Source: an uncultured Chthoniobacterales bacterium
GTDB lineage: Bacteria > Verrucomicrobiota > Verrucomicrobiae > Chthoniobacterales > UBA10450
Assembly (NCBI GenBank): GCA_955652855.1
Contig: CATPCN010000277.1
Coordinates: 1-5,206 of the forward strand
Reading direction: 5' to 3'
DNA length: 5,206 nt
Shown here in pieces: positions 1-5,206 of the stretch. Made by a program: the position numbers and the translations under genes. Below the pieces are notes generated by a model. It was not told where the DNA came from, did not search any database, and was given only the letters and a program-made list of their open reading frames with translations. Position 1 is the stretch's first letter, and every line of letters starts with the position of its first letter.

Positions 1-35
1 AATTTCTCGCCGGATTGAATGACAACGACGACTAA
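1..35 (+). CDS. Possible C-terminal tail of an upstream gene (partial)
   Basis: From base 3 one plus-strand frame reads FLAGLNDNDD and then a TAA stop at 33-35. A short acidic tail like this is a plausible protein end, and it would place another plus-strand gene just upstream of the glycosyltransferase, about 100 bases away. Only ten residues are visible, and the other two plus frames stop sooner. No family can be assigned, and the reading could be chance. Confidence 0.2.
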   Translation, partial: FLAGLNDNDD

Positions 36-130
36 GCGATGCTCGCGACGGCTGATTTAGTGCTCGGGAAGAAAAAACGCCCGGGAGTGAACGGTCGCTA
101 GGCCAGAGCTGGCGCGCTTTTAGCTACGAT

Positions 131-136
131 AGGAGG
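131..136 (+). promoter_or_regulatory. Shine-Dalgarno AGGAGG with abnormally short spacer
   Basis: A perfect AGGAGG lies one base before the ATG at 138. The usual spacer is about 5-9 bases, so this is too close for normal pairing. The same frame has no other ATG, GTG or TTG between the TAG at 99-101 and 138, and no useful start shortly downstream of 138 before the conserved glycosyltransferase core. The motif may therefore work poorly or be coincidental. Confidence 0.4.
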
Positions 137-137
137 C

Positions 138-1394
138 ATGCGCCTCAAAGAGCTGGAACACTCCGCGCCGGGTCATGTCGATCTTAACGGCAAACGCCTT
201 CTCATTTTTATCGTCGCTTACAACGCGGAAACGACGATTGAGAAAGTGCTTCGCCGTATTCCGCCCTGCCTGCATTGCAAGGACGTCGAAGTGTTGATCA
301 TCGACGATTCATCGAGGGACAACACGTTCGCGAGCGGGCTTCGTTATCAACAGAAAAATTCCACATTCAAGATCACCGTCTTGCGCACTCCGGCGAATCA
401 GGGATACGGCGGCAATCAAAAACTCGGGTACCGCTACGCGATCGATCACGGTTTCGACATCGTCGCGCTCGCACACGGCGACGGACAATACGCGCCGGAA
501 AAATTGTCCGCGCTGCTCGCGCCGCTTCTCCGCGGTGACGCGGACGCGGTGTTTGGTTCGCGCATGATCGACAAACACGCCGCGCGTCGTGGCGGAATGC
601 CAGTCTACAAATGGATAGGCAACAAAATCCTGAGCTCGTTCCAAAACCGGCTGCTGCGCACGCGGCTTTCGGAATTTCATTCGGGCTATCGGCTCTATGC
701 CACCCCCGCGCTTGCGCAAATCCCGTTCGAAAAAAATACCCGAGAGTTCCATTTCGACACCGAGATCATCATTCAATTTGTTCTAAAAAATCTGCGGATA
801 GTCGAACTTCCGATTCCCACGTTTTACGGCGACGAAATTTGTCACGTGAACGGTATGAAGTACGCGTGGGAAGTTTTCAAAGCGACGGTCAAAGCCCGTC
901 TCTGCCGGATTCATCTTTTTTACGATCGAAAATTCGACGTGAACCCGGAACCGGCGGCGCACAGCGACAAGCTGGGCTTTCCATCATCGCAACGATTCGC
1001 AGTGGATGCGTCCGTTCGCGGCAAGAATATACTGCAACTCGGAATCGGCCATACGAACGTCGCCGCGGAACTTATGCGCCATGAATGCATCGTGACGGCG
1101 ATCGATTTTACCGCAAACAAACTGACGCAAACATCGACACCAACAATGAGCGCAGCTCCGTTGCCGCGGTTGCCGTCAAATCTGGCGCAATTCGATCAGA
1201 TCCTGCTTATGGATTTAATCGAACATTTGCACGAGCCGGAAAGTTTCATGGATGAACTCCGCCAGAAGACGGGCGGGCGCCGTCCCGAGGTGATCATCAC
1301 CGCGTCGAACGTGGCATTTTTCATCACGCGCGTCATGCTCGCGCTTGGTCAATTTAATTACAGCCATACGAAGCAGCGATTGGTTAACGGATGA
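138..1394 (+). CDS. Bifunctional family 2 glycosyltransferase / SAM-methyltransferase-like protein, C-terminally truncated
   Basis: Residues 20-260 form a GT-A glycosyltransferase of family 2, like dolichol- or polyprenyl-phosphate sugar synthases. Visible motifs are IVAYNAETTI (25-34), the nucleotide-binding IIDDSSRDNT (54-63), NQGYGGNQ (87-94), the metal-binding HGDGQYAPE (113-121), FGSR (139-142), FHSGYR (180-185) and EFHFDTEI (203-210). Residues 290-406 resemble a class I SAM methyltransferase: a weak motif I (ILQLGIGHTN, 298-307), the strand-2 acid D323, and FDQILLMDLIEHLHEPESF (352-370). Proteins with this two-domain order are known as bifunctional glycosyltransferase/class I methyltransferases and, from memory, are usually around 500 residues. 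This one has 418 and stops right after GQFNY (405-409), where the family normally continues. The last nine residues look like out-of-frame sequence. There are no membrane segments, so it is probably cytoplasmic or membrane-associated. The likely role is transferring a sugar from a nucleotide donor to a lipid or polysaccharide precursor. The substrate cannot be read from the sequence. The stop overlaps the next gene. Confidence 0.85.
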   Translation: MRLKELEHSAPGHVDLNGKRLLIFIVAYNAETTIEKVLRRIPPCLHCKDVEVLIIDDSSRDNTFASGLRYQQKNSTFKITVLRTPANQGYGGNQKLGYRYAIDHGFDIVALAHGDGQYAPEKLSALLAPLLRGDADAVFGSRMIDKHAARRGGMPVYKWIGNKILSSFQNRLLRTRLSEFHSGYRLYATPALAQIPFEKNTREFHFDTEIIIQFVLKNLRIVELPIPTFYGDEICHVNGMKYAWEVFKATVKARLCRIHLFYDRKFDVNPEPAAHSDKLGFPSSQRFAVDASVRGKNILQLGIGHTNVAAELMRHECIVTAIDFTANKLTQTSTPTMSAAPLPRLPSNLAQFDQILLMDLIEHLHEPESFMDELRQKTGGRRPEVIITASNVAFFITRVMLALGQFNYSHTKQRLVNG

Positions 1395-2193
1395 AGTTTT
1401 TTATCGGCGAACGCTCGCCGCGGGCGGTCAAAGCTCGCGCGTGCTGGCGAACCTTGCGCAGATCTATTCCACGCGTGGCGAGTATGGGAAGGCGGAAACA
1501 ATGTTCCGCAATGTCTTGAAGATGAGTCCGGACTATCCGATCGCCCGAAACAATCTGGCTGAAGTTCTTGTCCGCGTAGGAAAAAAGAAAGAAGCGGAGG
1601 ACCTGCTCGCGGATACGACCAAGGCCACCGAGAACACTCGAAAGGAGTATCCGCGCACTTGGATTGCCGTGCTCAATCTCGCGCTTTATCGACATCGCGA
1701 GAAGGACGACGCGGGCGCGCTCGCCATTGCGGAAAAGGCGCGACACGATTATCCGGGAGTTTGGGAAGTGATCCGTTTCGAATCCGAAATCCTGCGCGAA
1801 ACGCAACGCTCGGACAGGGCCATCGATTTGGTCGAATCTTTCGCACACGACAATTGGTGGCATTACGGCGCCGCGCTCGCCCTTGGGCGTTTGTATGCGG
1901 AAAAAGGTGACGTGGCCAAAGCCGACGTCGCATTGCGCCATGCCTGCTGGCTCGATGTGCACGACGCGGAAGCACTCGATCTCATCGCGCAAATGCGCTT
2001 GCGCGCTAATCGCCTGGAAGATGCTTACGCCACGCAGCGGCGGGCGGTTGCGCGTCAACCGGACCAGCCGCGCCAATACGCATTGCTCTCAAATATTCTG
2101 GAAAAAATGGGACGCGGTGAAGAAGCGCGCGCCGCAACGGCGAAAGTCGCAGTCTTGCAGGCGCTGGCGCAAACTGCGGTAGCAGCGAACTAA
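1345..2193 (+). CDS. TPR protein lacking its N-terminus (5'-truncated gene or pseudogene)
   Basis: The frame is open from 1294 to the TAA at 2191-2193, but it contains no ATG before codon 53 (base 1501). The only early start is a TTG at 1345, without a Shine-Dalgarno, inside the end of the preceding gene. From about residue 10 (SSDWLTDEVFYRRTLAAGG) the sequence reads as the interior of a longer protein. About seven TPR-like helix pairs follow, near residues 33-65, 66-95, 103-138, 139-170, 171-207, 208-242 and 243-274, with good consensus in NLAQIYSTRGEYGKAETMF and ALGRLYAEKGDVAKAD. The protein ends in an Ala-rich tail. TPR solenoids mediate protein-protein contacts, so no enzymatic role is expected. 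The reading frame is undamaged over 280 codons, so loss of the start is either recent or artificial. Expression would need readthrough, reinitiation or a non-ATG start. I expect that intact relatives carry an extra N-terminal, possibly membrane-spanning region. Confidence 0.75.
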   Translation: MVNLITAIRSSDWLTDEVFYRRTLAAGGQSSRVLANLAQIYSTRGEYGKAETMFRNVLKMSPDYPIARNNLAEVLVRVGKKKEAEDLLADTTKATENTRKEYPRTWIAVLNLALYRHREKDDAGALAIAEKARHDYPGVWEVIRFESEILRETQRSDRAIDLVESFAHDNWWHYGAALALGRLYAEKGDVAKADVALRHACWLDVHDAEALDLIAQMRLRANRLEDAYATQRRAVARQPDQPRQYALLSNILEKMGRGEEARAATAKVAVLQALAQTAVAAN

Positions 2194-2247
2194 GGCGCAC
2201 CGCGCGTTGACTTGGGCGAGTTGCATCGCGACGCTCTTCCGCGTCGT

Positions 2248-3261
2248 ATGCCCGCGCGCATTTACATCGACAAAGACGCAGATTTGAAATTCCTGCGCGA
2301 CAAAACGTGCGCCGTCATCGGATTCGGCGCGCAAGGCCGCGCTCACGCGTTAAATCTTCGAGACAGCGGCATGCGCGTGATCATTGGTCTTCCCCGCGGC
2401 AGCAAATCGCGTGCGGTTGCCCGCAAGGCCGGACTAAAAGTCTATTCCACTGCGGAAGCGGCGCGGCGCGGCGACATTGTTTTTCTAGCGGTGCCTGATC
2501 CGAAGATGCCCGAGATCTACAAACGCGATACCGCGCGCAATCTCGCCGCCGGCAAAACGCTGCTCTTCGCGCACGGTTTCGCCATATTCTACCGGACGAT
2601 CGTTCCGCCGAAGGATGTGAATGTGATCATGGTCGCGCCGAAGGGTCTTGGCCCAATGGTGCGCCGAGAATTCGAGCAGGGGCGCGGCGTTCCAGGTCTC
2701 ATCGCGGTGGCGCGAAATCCAAATGGAAATGCAAAGGCGATCGCGCTCGCTTGGGCAAAAGCGATCGGCTGCACCCGCGCCGGCGTGATCGAGACGACAT
2801 TTCGCGCAGAGACAGAGACTGATCTCTTCGGTGAGCAGGCCGTGCTCTGCGGCGGGACGACCGCCCTCATTCGCGCCGGATTCGAAACCCTTGTGCGCGC
2901 CGGTTACGCGCCCGAGCTCGCCTATTTTGAGTGTCTGCATGAGCTGAAATTTATTGTCGATCTTGTCCACGATGCCGGGCTTGCTGGGATGCGCGATCTC
3001 ATTTCGGAAACGGCAAAATGGGGCGAGCTCACTGCCGGACCGAAGATCATTGATCGCAGTGTGGAGAAAAAAATGGCAACGCTGCTACGCGACATTCGCA
3101 GCGGAAAGTTTGCGCGAGAATGGATACGCGAAACCGCGACTGGTCGAAAACGCTATTCGAAACTCTTACAGCAAGCGAAGCGACATCCGATAGAAAAAGT
3201 CGGGAAGCGCCTTCGGGGATTGATGGCGTGGAACGCGAGAAAACAAAAAAAGCAACCCTGA
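2248..3261 (+). CDS. ilvC: Ketol-acid reductoisomerase-like protein, class I (divergent)
   Basis: This 337-residue protein matches class I acetohydroxyacid isomeroreductases in length and in order of motifs. These enzymes convert acetolactate or acetohydroxybutyrate to the dihydroxy acid in branched-chain amino acid synthesis, using NADPH and Mg2+ in the cytoplasm. The N-terminal Rossmann domain has GFGAQG (25-30) and GSKS (51-54), whose serines usually mark NADPH preference. Catalytic and metal residues are present: H109 in AHGF, K132 in APKG, D192 and E196 in TDLFGEQ, E228 and E232 in YFECLHE, and S253 in ISETAKWG. ATG 2248 is preferred because MPARIYIDKDADL matches the usual family start. 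In-frame TTG codons at 2212 and 2221 would add residues that do not fit the family. No clear Shine-Dalgarno is visible. The gene starts 54 bases after the TPR stop. No ilvB, ilvN, ilvD or leu gene is in the window. Several flanking positions differ from consensus (IFYR for IHFG, GLGP for GPGH, DLIS for YSIS), so it may be a paralog rather than the housekeeping enzyme. Confidence 0.88.
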   Translation: MPARIYIDKDADLKFLRDKTCAVIGFGAQGRAHALNLRDSGMRVIIGLPRGSKSRAVARKAGLKVYSTAEAARRGDIVFLAVPDPKMPEIYKRDTARNLAAGKTLLFAHGFAIFYRTIVPPKDVNVIMVAPKGLGPMVRREFEQGRGVPGLIAVARNPNGNAKAIALAWAKAIGCTRAGVIETTFRAETETDLFGEQAVLCGGTTALIRAGFETLVRAGYAPELAYFECLHELKFIVDLVHDAGLAGMRDLISETAKWGELTAGPKIIDRSVEKKMATLLRDIRSGKFAREWIRETATGRKRYSKLLQQAKRHPIEKVGKRLRGLMAWNARKQKKQP

Positions 3262-3264
3262 GCC

Positions 3265-3279
3265 GGCCGAAGGTCGGCC
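3265..3279. terminator. Inverted repeat GGCCGA-AGG-TCGGCC, candidate bidirectional terminator
   Basis: A perfect six-base GC-rich inverted repeat with a three-base loop lies four bases after the reductoisomerase stop, in the gap between two converging genes. With a G-U pair, the alternative stem 3262-3268/3272-3278 reaches seven pairs. There is no T-run on the plus side. On the minus strand a seven-T run (complement of the A-run ending at 3251) follows about 13 bases later, so a minus-strand role is somewhat better supported. Confidence 0.35.
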
Positions 3280-3287
3280 CGAAACAA

Positions 3288-3310
3288 TTCGCGGAGTTAG
3301 GTCCCGCGAA
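3288..3310. terminator. Inverted repeat TTCGCGG / CCGCGAA, candidate terminator for the minus-strand genes
   Basis: TTCGCGG (3288-3294) and CCGCGAA (3304-3310) are perfect complements with a nine-base loop. On the minus strand the hairpin begins nine bases after the stop of the small secreted protein and is followed by ATTGTTTC, a weak T-rich stretch. Together with the neighbouring repeat it fills most of the convergent gap, which suits transcription termination. The poor T-tract keeps confidence modest. Confidence 0.4.
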
Positions 3311-3318
3311 ACCGTTGG

Positions 3319-3594
3319 TTACTTACGGGTTTCTGGGCTGGCGCCTATTATTTCCATCGGATTGGCAGTCGTCGGGATCGCGCTAAGTCGATCAATCGGC
3401 TGCGGGATCGCCGAATTCCCAATCATAATAAGGTAAGCCTTTTTTGATTTCGCCGGTTGTGGTTTCGCCAGTGCGACGACGTTTTTGCCGTCAGTGTCTG
3501 CCCAGACAGAAGCGCAGAGCGATAGACCCACTATCGCGCAAGCGCCCTTTAGTAACCAACCACACAGGCTGCGGTGCTCAGTCGTTGTTTTCAT
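3319..3594 (-). CDS. Small secreted protein of unknown function
   Basis: This 91-residue protein has a clear Sec signal peptide. The n-region is charged (MKTTTEHR), the hydrophobic core runs over about residues 12-29 (WLLKGACAIVGLSLCAS), and VWA|D gives a likely signal peptidase I site after A32. The mature part is about 59 residues, basic and without cysteine, so it is not a lipoprotein. It contains AKPQPAKSKKAYLIMIGNS (43-61), IPQPIDR (63-69), AIPTTANPMEIIG (72-84) and a charged end. I do not recognise a named domain. The ATG at 3594 is supported by AAAGGCGGA (complement of 3605-3613) about ten bases upstream. It lies 68 bases after the stop of the large TPR gene on the same strand and could be transcribed with it. 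A long plus-strand open frame over the same bases lacks any protein-like features, and the signal peptide plus ribosome site favour the minus strand. Confidence 0.7.
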   Translation of the reverse strand: MKTTTEHRSLCGWLLKGACAIVGLSLCASVWADTDGKNVVALAKPQPAKSKKAYLIMIGNSAIPQPIDRLSAIPTTANPMEIIGASPETRK

Positions 3595-3604
3595 GTCGAA
3601 ATTG

Positions 3605-3613
3605 TCCGCCTTT
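3605..3613 (-). promoter_or_regulatory. Shine-Dalgarno for the small secreted protein
   Basis: Read on the minus strand this is AAAGGCGGA, ending ten bases before the ATG at 3594. The AAGG core with purine-rich flank is a reasonable ribosome binding site and supports both the strand and the start codon chosen for this small gene. Confidence 0.5.
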
Positions 3614-3620
3614 CTATGAC

Positions 3621-3639
3621 GCGATGCAATCCAAATCGC
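3621..3639. repeat. Short inverted repeat GCGAT / ATCGC between two minus-strand genes
   Basis: GCGAT (3621-3625) and ATCGC (3635-3639) are complementary with a nine-base loop. They lie in the 68-base gap after the large TPR stop and before the ribosome site of the small secreted gene. The stem is only five pairs and has no T-run, so it is at most a weak attenuator, an mRNA end-protecting hairpin or an operator half-site pair. It may be chance. Confidence 0.2.
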
Positions 3640-3662
3640 ATGTCTGCACCCTCAGCTTCGCC

Positions 3663-5206
3663 TTATTGATCCCACAGGAAATGTTCGAGCCGCAGCCGCG
3701 ACAGCCGAGTCTTCGCTTCTTCACTGCGCGTGCCCCCCGCAGAGGCGAGTCTCTCGTAAATCGTGGCCGCGGGTTGCCATTTGGAATCGTCTTCCAAAAT
3801 GCGCGCAGCGTTGAAGCCCGCTTTGTAAAACCAAAAAAACTCACGAGCCCGATCGGAGCGCGATTGTTCCTCGATGATTTTGTAAAACATCGCCAACGCG
3901 GCCGGCCGATCTGATTTTTTTTCCAAACAAACACCCTTTTTAAAGAGCGCCTGGTTCCGCCAGTGAGCGCCCGCGTCTTTTTCCGCCGCCAATTGATCAT
4001 AGATTTCGATCGCGCGGTCGTAATTTTTAGGATCGCTTGCTCCCATCTCGAAGTAAATGTCCCCGCGGCCGCAGAGCGCTTCCCGCTTTTCCGCCGACTT
4101 CGAGTCACTCTTGAGCACTTCCTCATACAACAAGAGCGCGTCCTGCGGCTTGCCGAGCCTGCGCTCAATCGCCGCTTGTTCATTCCGCGCCGACCATTTT
4201 AACTCGCCGTTTTTGTGCGCGATTTCATCGAACAAGACAATTGCGCGATCGAGCGAATGCGCGTCCATGCTCGACATGGCCGACTCGGCCGCGAAAAAAA
4301 GCGCCTTCTCGGCCAACGGGGTGTTTGGATTTTGCTCGGCCAGAATTTCAAATTGCGTTTGTGCGTTTGGAAAATCCTGCCGCCGGAAATAACTCTCCGC
4401 CAATTTCATGCGCACATCCGGCGCGAATGGCGAAGCGGGATGCTTTTGCAGAAACTGATTGGCAAGCGCAACGACCTTCGTGTCGTCACCATGAGGCGCG
4501 ACGTCTTCAATCCAGATCATAAGATAATCGGCGCGCTCAGTTGCTTGCGGCGTCGACGGAGAAGCGGCCGCCCGAGCAAGATCATCGCGCGCTTCATCGA
4601 GATGCGGCGGTGACGCGTGAAATGCGAGCTCAGCCAACGCGACCAGGGCCTCGGAGACTCGCTTGCTCTTTGGAAAATCGCGTAGAAAATTTTGCAGCGA
4701 TGGAATTGCTTTTCTGTCACCTTGCGCCGCCTGCACCAGCCCTTGTTCCAGCAACAAATCCCCTCGGGATACTTCATCGTCGCCGCGCTCGCTCAGCTGT
4801 TTGTAGTTCTCCAGAAAACGCGCGCGGTTGCCAACTTGAAGCCAGGTAAGTGACGCGTTAATGAGCGCACTTTGCGCAACGCGTGAGGAAGCGGAATGCG
4901 CGAGCCGATCGAACATTTCTGCCGCCGCATCGTATTGTTTCACACGATAGCGGGCGGTGGCCGCAAGCATGTCGATCTTTTCCGCAGCATCGTTGTCGGG
5001 ATGAAGCGCCGCTGCATCGCGAAGGATCGCGACCGCTTCATCGAAGCGTCCGCCCTCCATTTCGAGCTGCGCATATTCGAGAAGTGCCGGAGCGAGCGCG
5101 GTAAATTTTACGCCGTTTTCGCGCACTTTCGCGAAACTGGCGAGCGCATCATCTCGCCGGCCAGAGCGCAAAAGGGCCCGCGCCAGGCACTGGCACAGTG
5201 GTATCT
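3663..5206 (-). CDS. Large TPR protein, N-terminus beyond the window edge (partial)
   Basis: The minus frame is open from the right edge to the TAA at 3663-3665, giving 513 visible residues. A TTG at 5171 could be read as a start, but the codons before it (PLCQCLARALL) form the first helix of a TPR with RSGRRDDALASF, so the gene continues outside the window. The visible part is helical repeats throughout. Clear TPR-like units include YAQLEMEGGRFDEAVAILRDA, YRVKQYDAAAEMFDRLA, KLAESYFRRQDFPNAQTQFEILAEQNP, GKPQDALLLYEEVLKSDS, NYDRAIEIYDQLAAEK and SKWQPAATIYERLA. The spacing of roughly 34-37 residues and phrases like FLQKHPASPFAPDVRMKLAESYF recall the YbgF/BamD-type TPR proteins of the cell envelope. 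Without the N-terminus I cannot see whether it has a signal peptide or lipobox. The protein probably acts as a scaffold in a complex. It ends in a well-formed segment, FFWFYKAGFNAARILEDD then RLRLEHFLWDQ, so the C-terminus looks intact. The small secreted gene follows 68 bases later. Confidence 0.85.
   Translation of the reverse strand, partial: IPLCQCLARALLRSGRRDDALASFAKVRENGVKFTALAPALLEYAQLEMEGGRFDEAVAILRDAAALHPDNDAAEKIDMLAATARYRVKQYDAAAEMFDRLAHSASSRVAQSALINASLTWLQVGNRARFLENYKQLSERGDDEVSRGDLLLEQGLVQAAQGDRKAIPSLQNFLRDFPKSKRVSEALVALAELAFHASPPHLDEARDDLARAAASPSTPQATERADYLMIWIEDVAPHGDDTKVVALANQFLQKHPASPFAPDVRMKLAESYFRRQDFPNAQTQFEILAEQNPNTPLAEKALFFAAESAMSSMDAHSLDRAIVLFDEIAHKNGELKWSARNEQAAIERRLGKPQDALLLYEEVLKSDSKSAEKREALCGRGDIYFEMGASDPKNYDRAIEIYDQLAAEKDAGAHWRNQALFKKGVCLEKKSDRPAALAMFYKIIEEQSRSDRAREFFWFYKAGFNAARILEDDSKWQPAATIYERLASAGGTRSEEAKTRLSRLRLEHFLWDQ

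Noticed and set aside
68..121. GC-rich hairpins before the glycosyltransferase (CTCGGG/CCCGGG and GCCA/TGGC followed by four T)
   Set aside because: The stems are short, one needs a G-U pair and a long A-rich loop, and the T-run is only four bases. Neither is convincing as a terminator or riboswitch.
1384..2076. 230-codon minus-strand open frame opposite the plus-strand TPR gene
   Set aside because: The plus strand encodes regular TPR repeats, whereas this frame shows no coherent domain. Its length is explained by codon bias in the opposite gene.
2207..2235. TTGACT resembling a -35 box before the reductoisomerase
   Set aside because: The hexamer is good, but the position 17 bases downstream is GACGCT, with only two matches to TATAAT, so a promoter cannot be supported.
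2485..2970. 161-codon minus-strand open frame inside the reductoisomerase gene
   Set aside because: It sits opposite the most conserved part of the reductoisomerase, and its product is low in recognisable motifs, so it is an antisense shadow.
3444..3914. 156-codon plus-strand open frame across the two minus-strand genes
   Set aside because: It overlaps the signal-peptide gene and the C-terminal TPR region, and its product is Arg/Pro-rich with no recognisable fold. It is typical of an antisense shadow in GC-rich DNA.
3915..3922. Run of eight T (eight A in the coding strand) inside the large TPR gene, a possible slippage site
   Set aside because: It encodes Glu-Lys-Lys in a normal TPR linker and the frame continues intact on both sides. 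Nothing suggests programmed frameshifting or phase variation.
3663..5171. TTG at 5169-5171 as the start of the large TPR protein
   Set aside because: The codons before it to the window edge are open and complete the first TPR helix, so the true start lies outside the window.

Overview
The window looks like chromosomal DNA from a fairly GC-rich, free-living bacterium. The style of the proteins (a fused glycosyltransferase/methyltransferase, several TPR proteins, a compact class I ketol-acid reductoisomerase, and a tiny secreted protein with IPQP and PTT words) reminds me of soil Verrucomicrobiota such as the Chthoniobacterales. That placement is an impression from protein style, not the result of a search. 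I see no rRNA, tRNA, CRISPR array, insertion sequence, phage gene or attachment site.

Layout. Bases 1-35 may hold the last codons of an upstream plus-strand gene. A plus-strand block follows. First is a family 2 glycosyltransferase with a C-terminal methyltransferase-like domain (138-1394). Next is a TPR protein without a normal beginning (1345-2193), then a class I ketol-acid reductoisomerase-like protein (start 2248, stop 3261). A 57-base convergent gap (3262-3318) with two inverted repeats separates this block from two minus-strand genes. These are a 91-residue secreted protein (3594 to 3319) and, upstream of it, a large TPR protein (stop at 3663) that runs off the right edge of the window.

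The most notable point is the junction near 1360. The methyltransferase domain ends abruptly in the middle of its conserved region. Within about ten bases, in another frame, sequence begins that reads as the interior of a TPR protein with no ATG and no ribosome binding site. The simplest reading is an internal deletion that fused the 5' part of one gene to the 3' part of its neighbour, either in the organism or in the assembly.

The reductoisomerase keeps its catalytic and metal-binding residues but departs from consensus at several normally invariant flanking positions, so it may be a divergent paralog. The glycosyltransferase and TPR proteins suggest cell-envelope or glycan work, but the genes do not form a pathway I can name. 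I found no convincing evidence of a new defence, mobile or RNA-based system.
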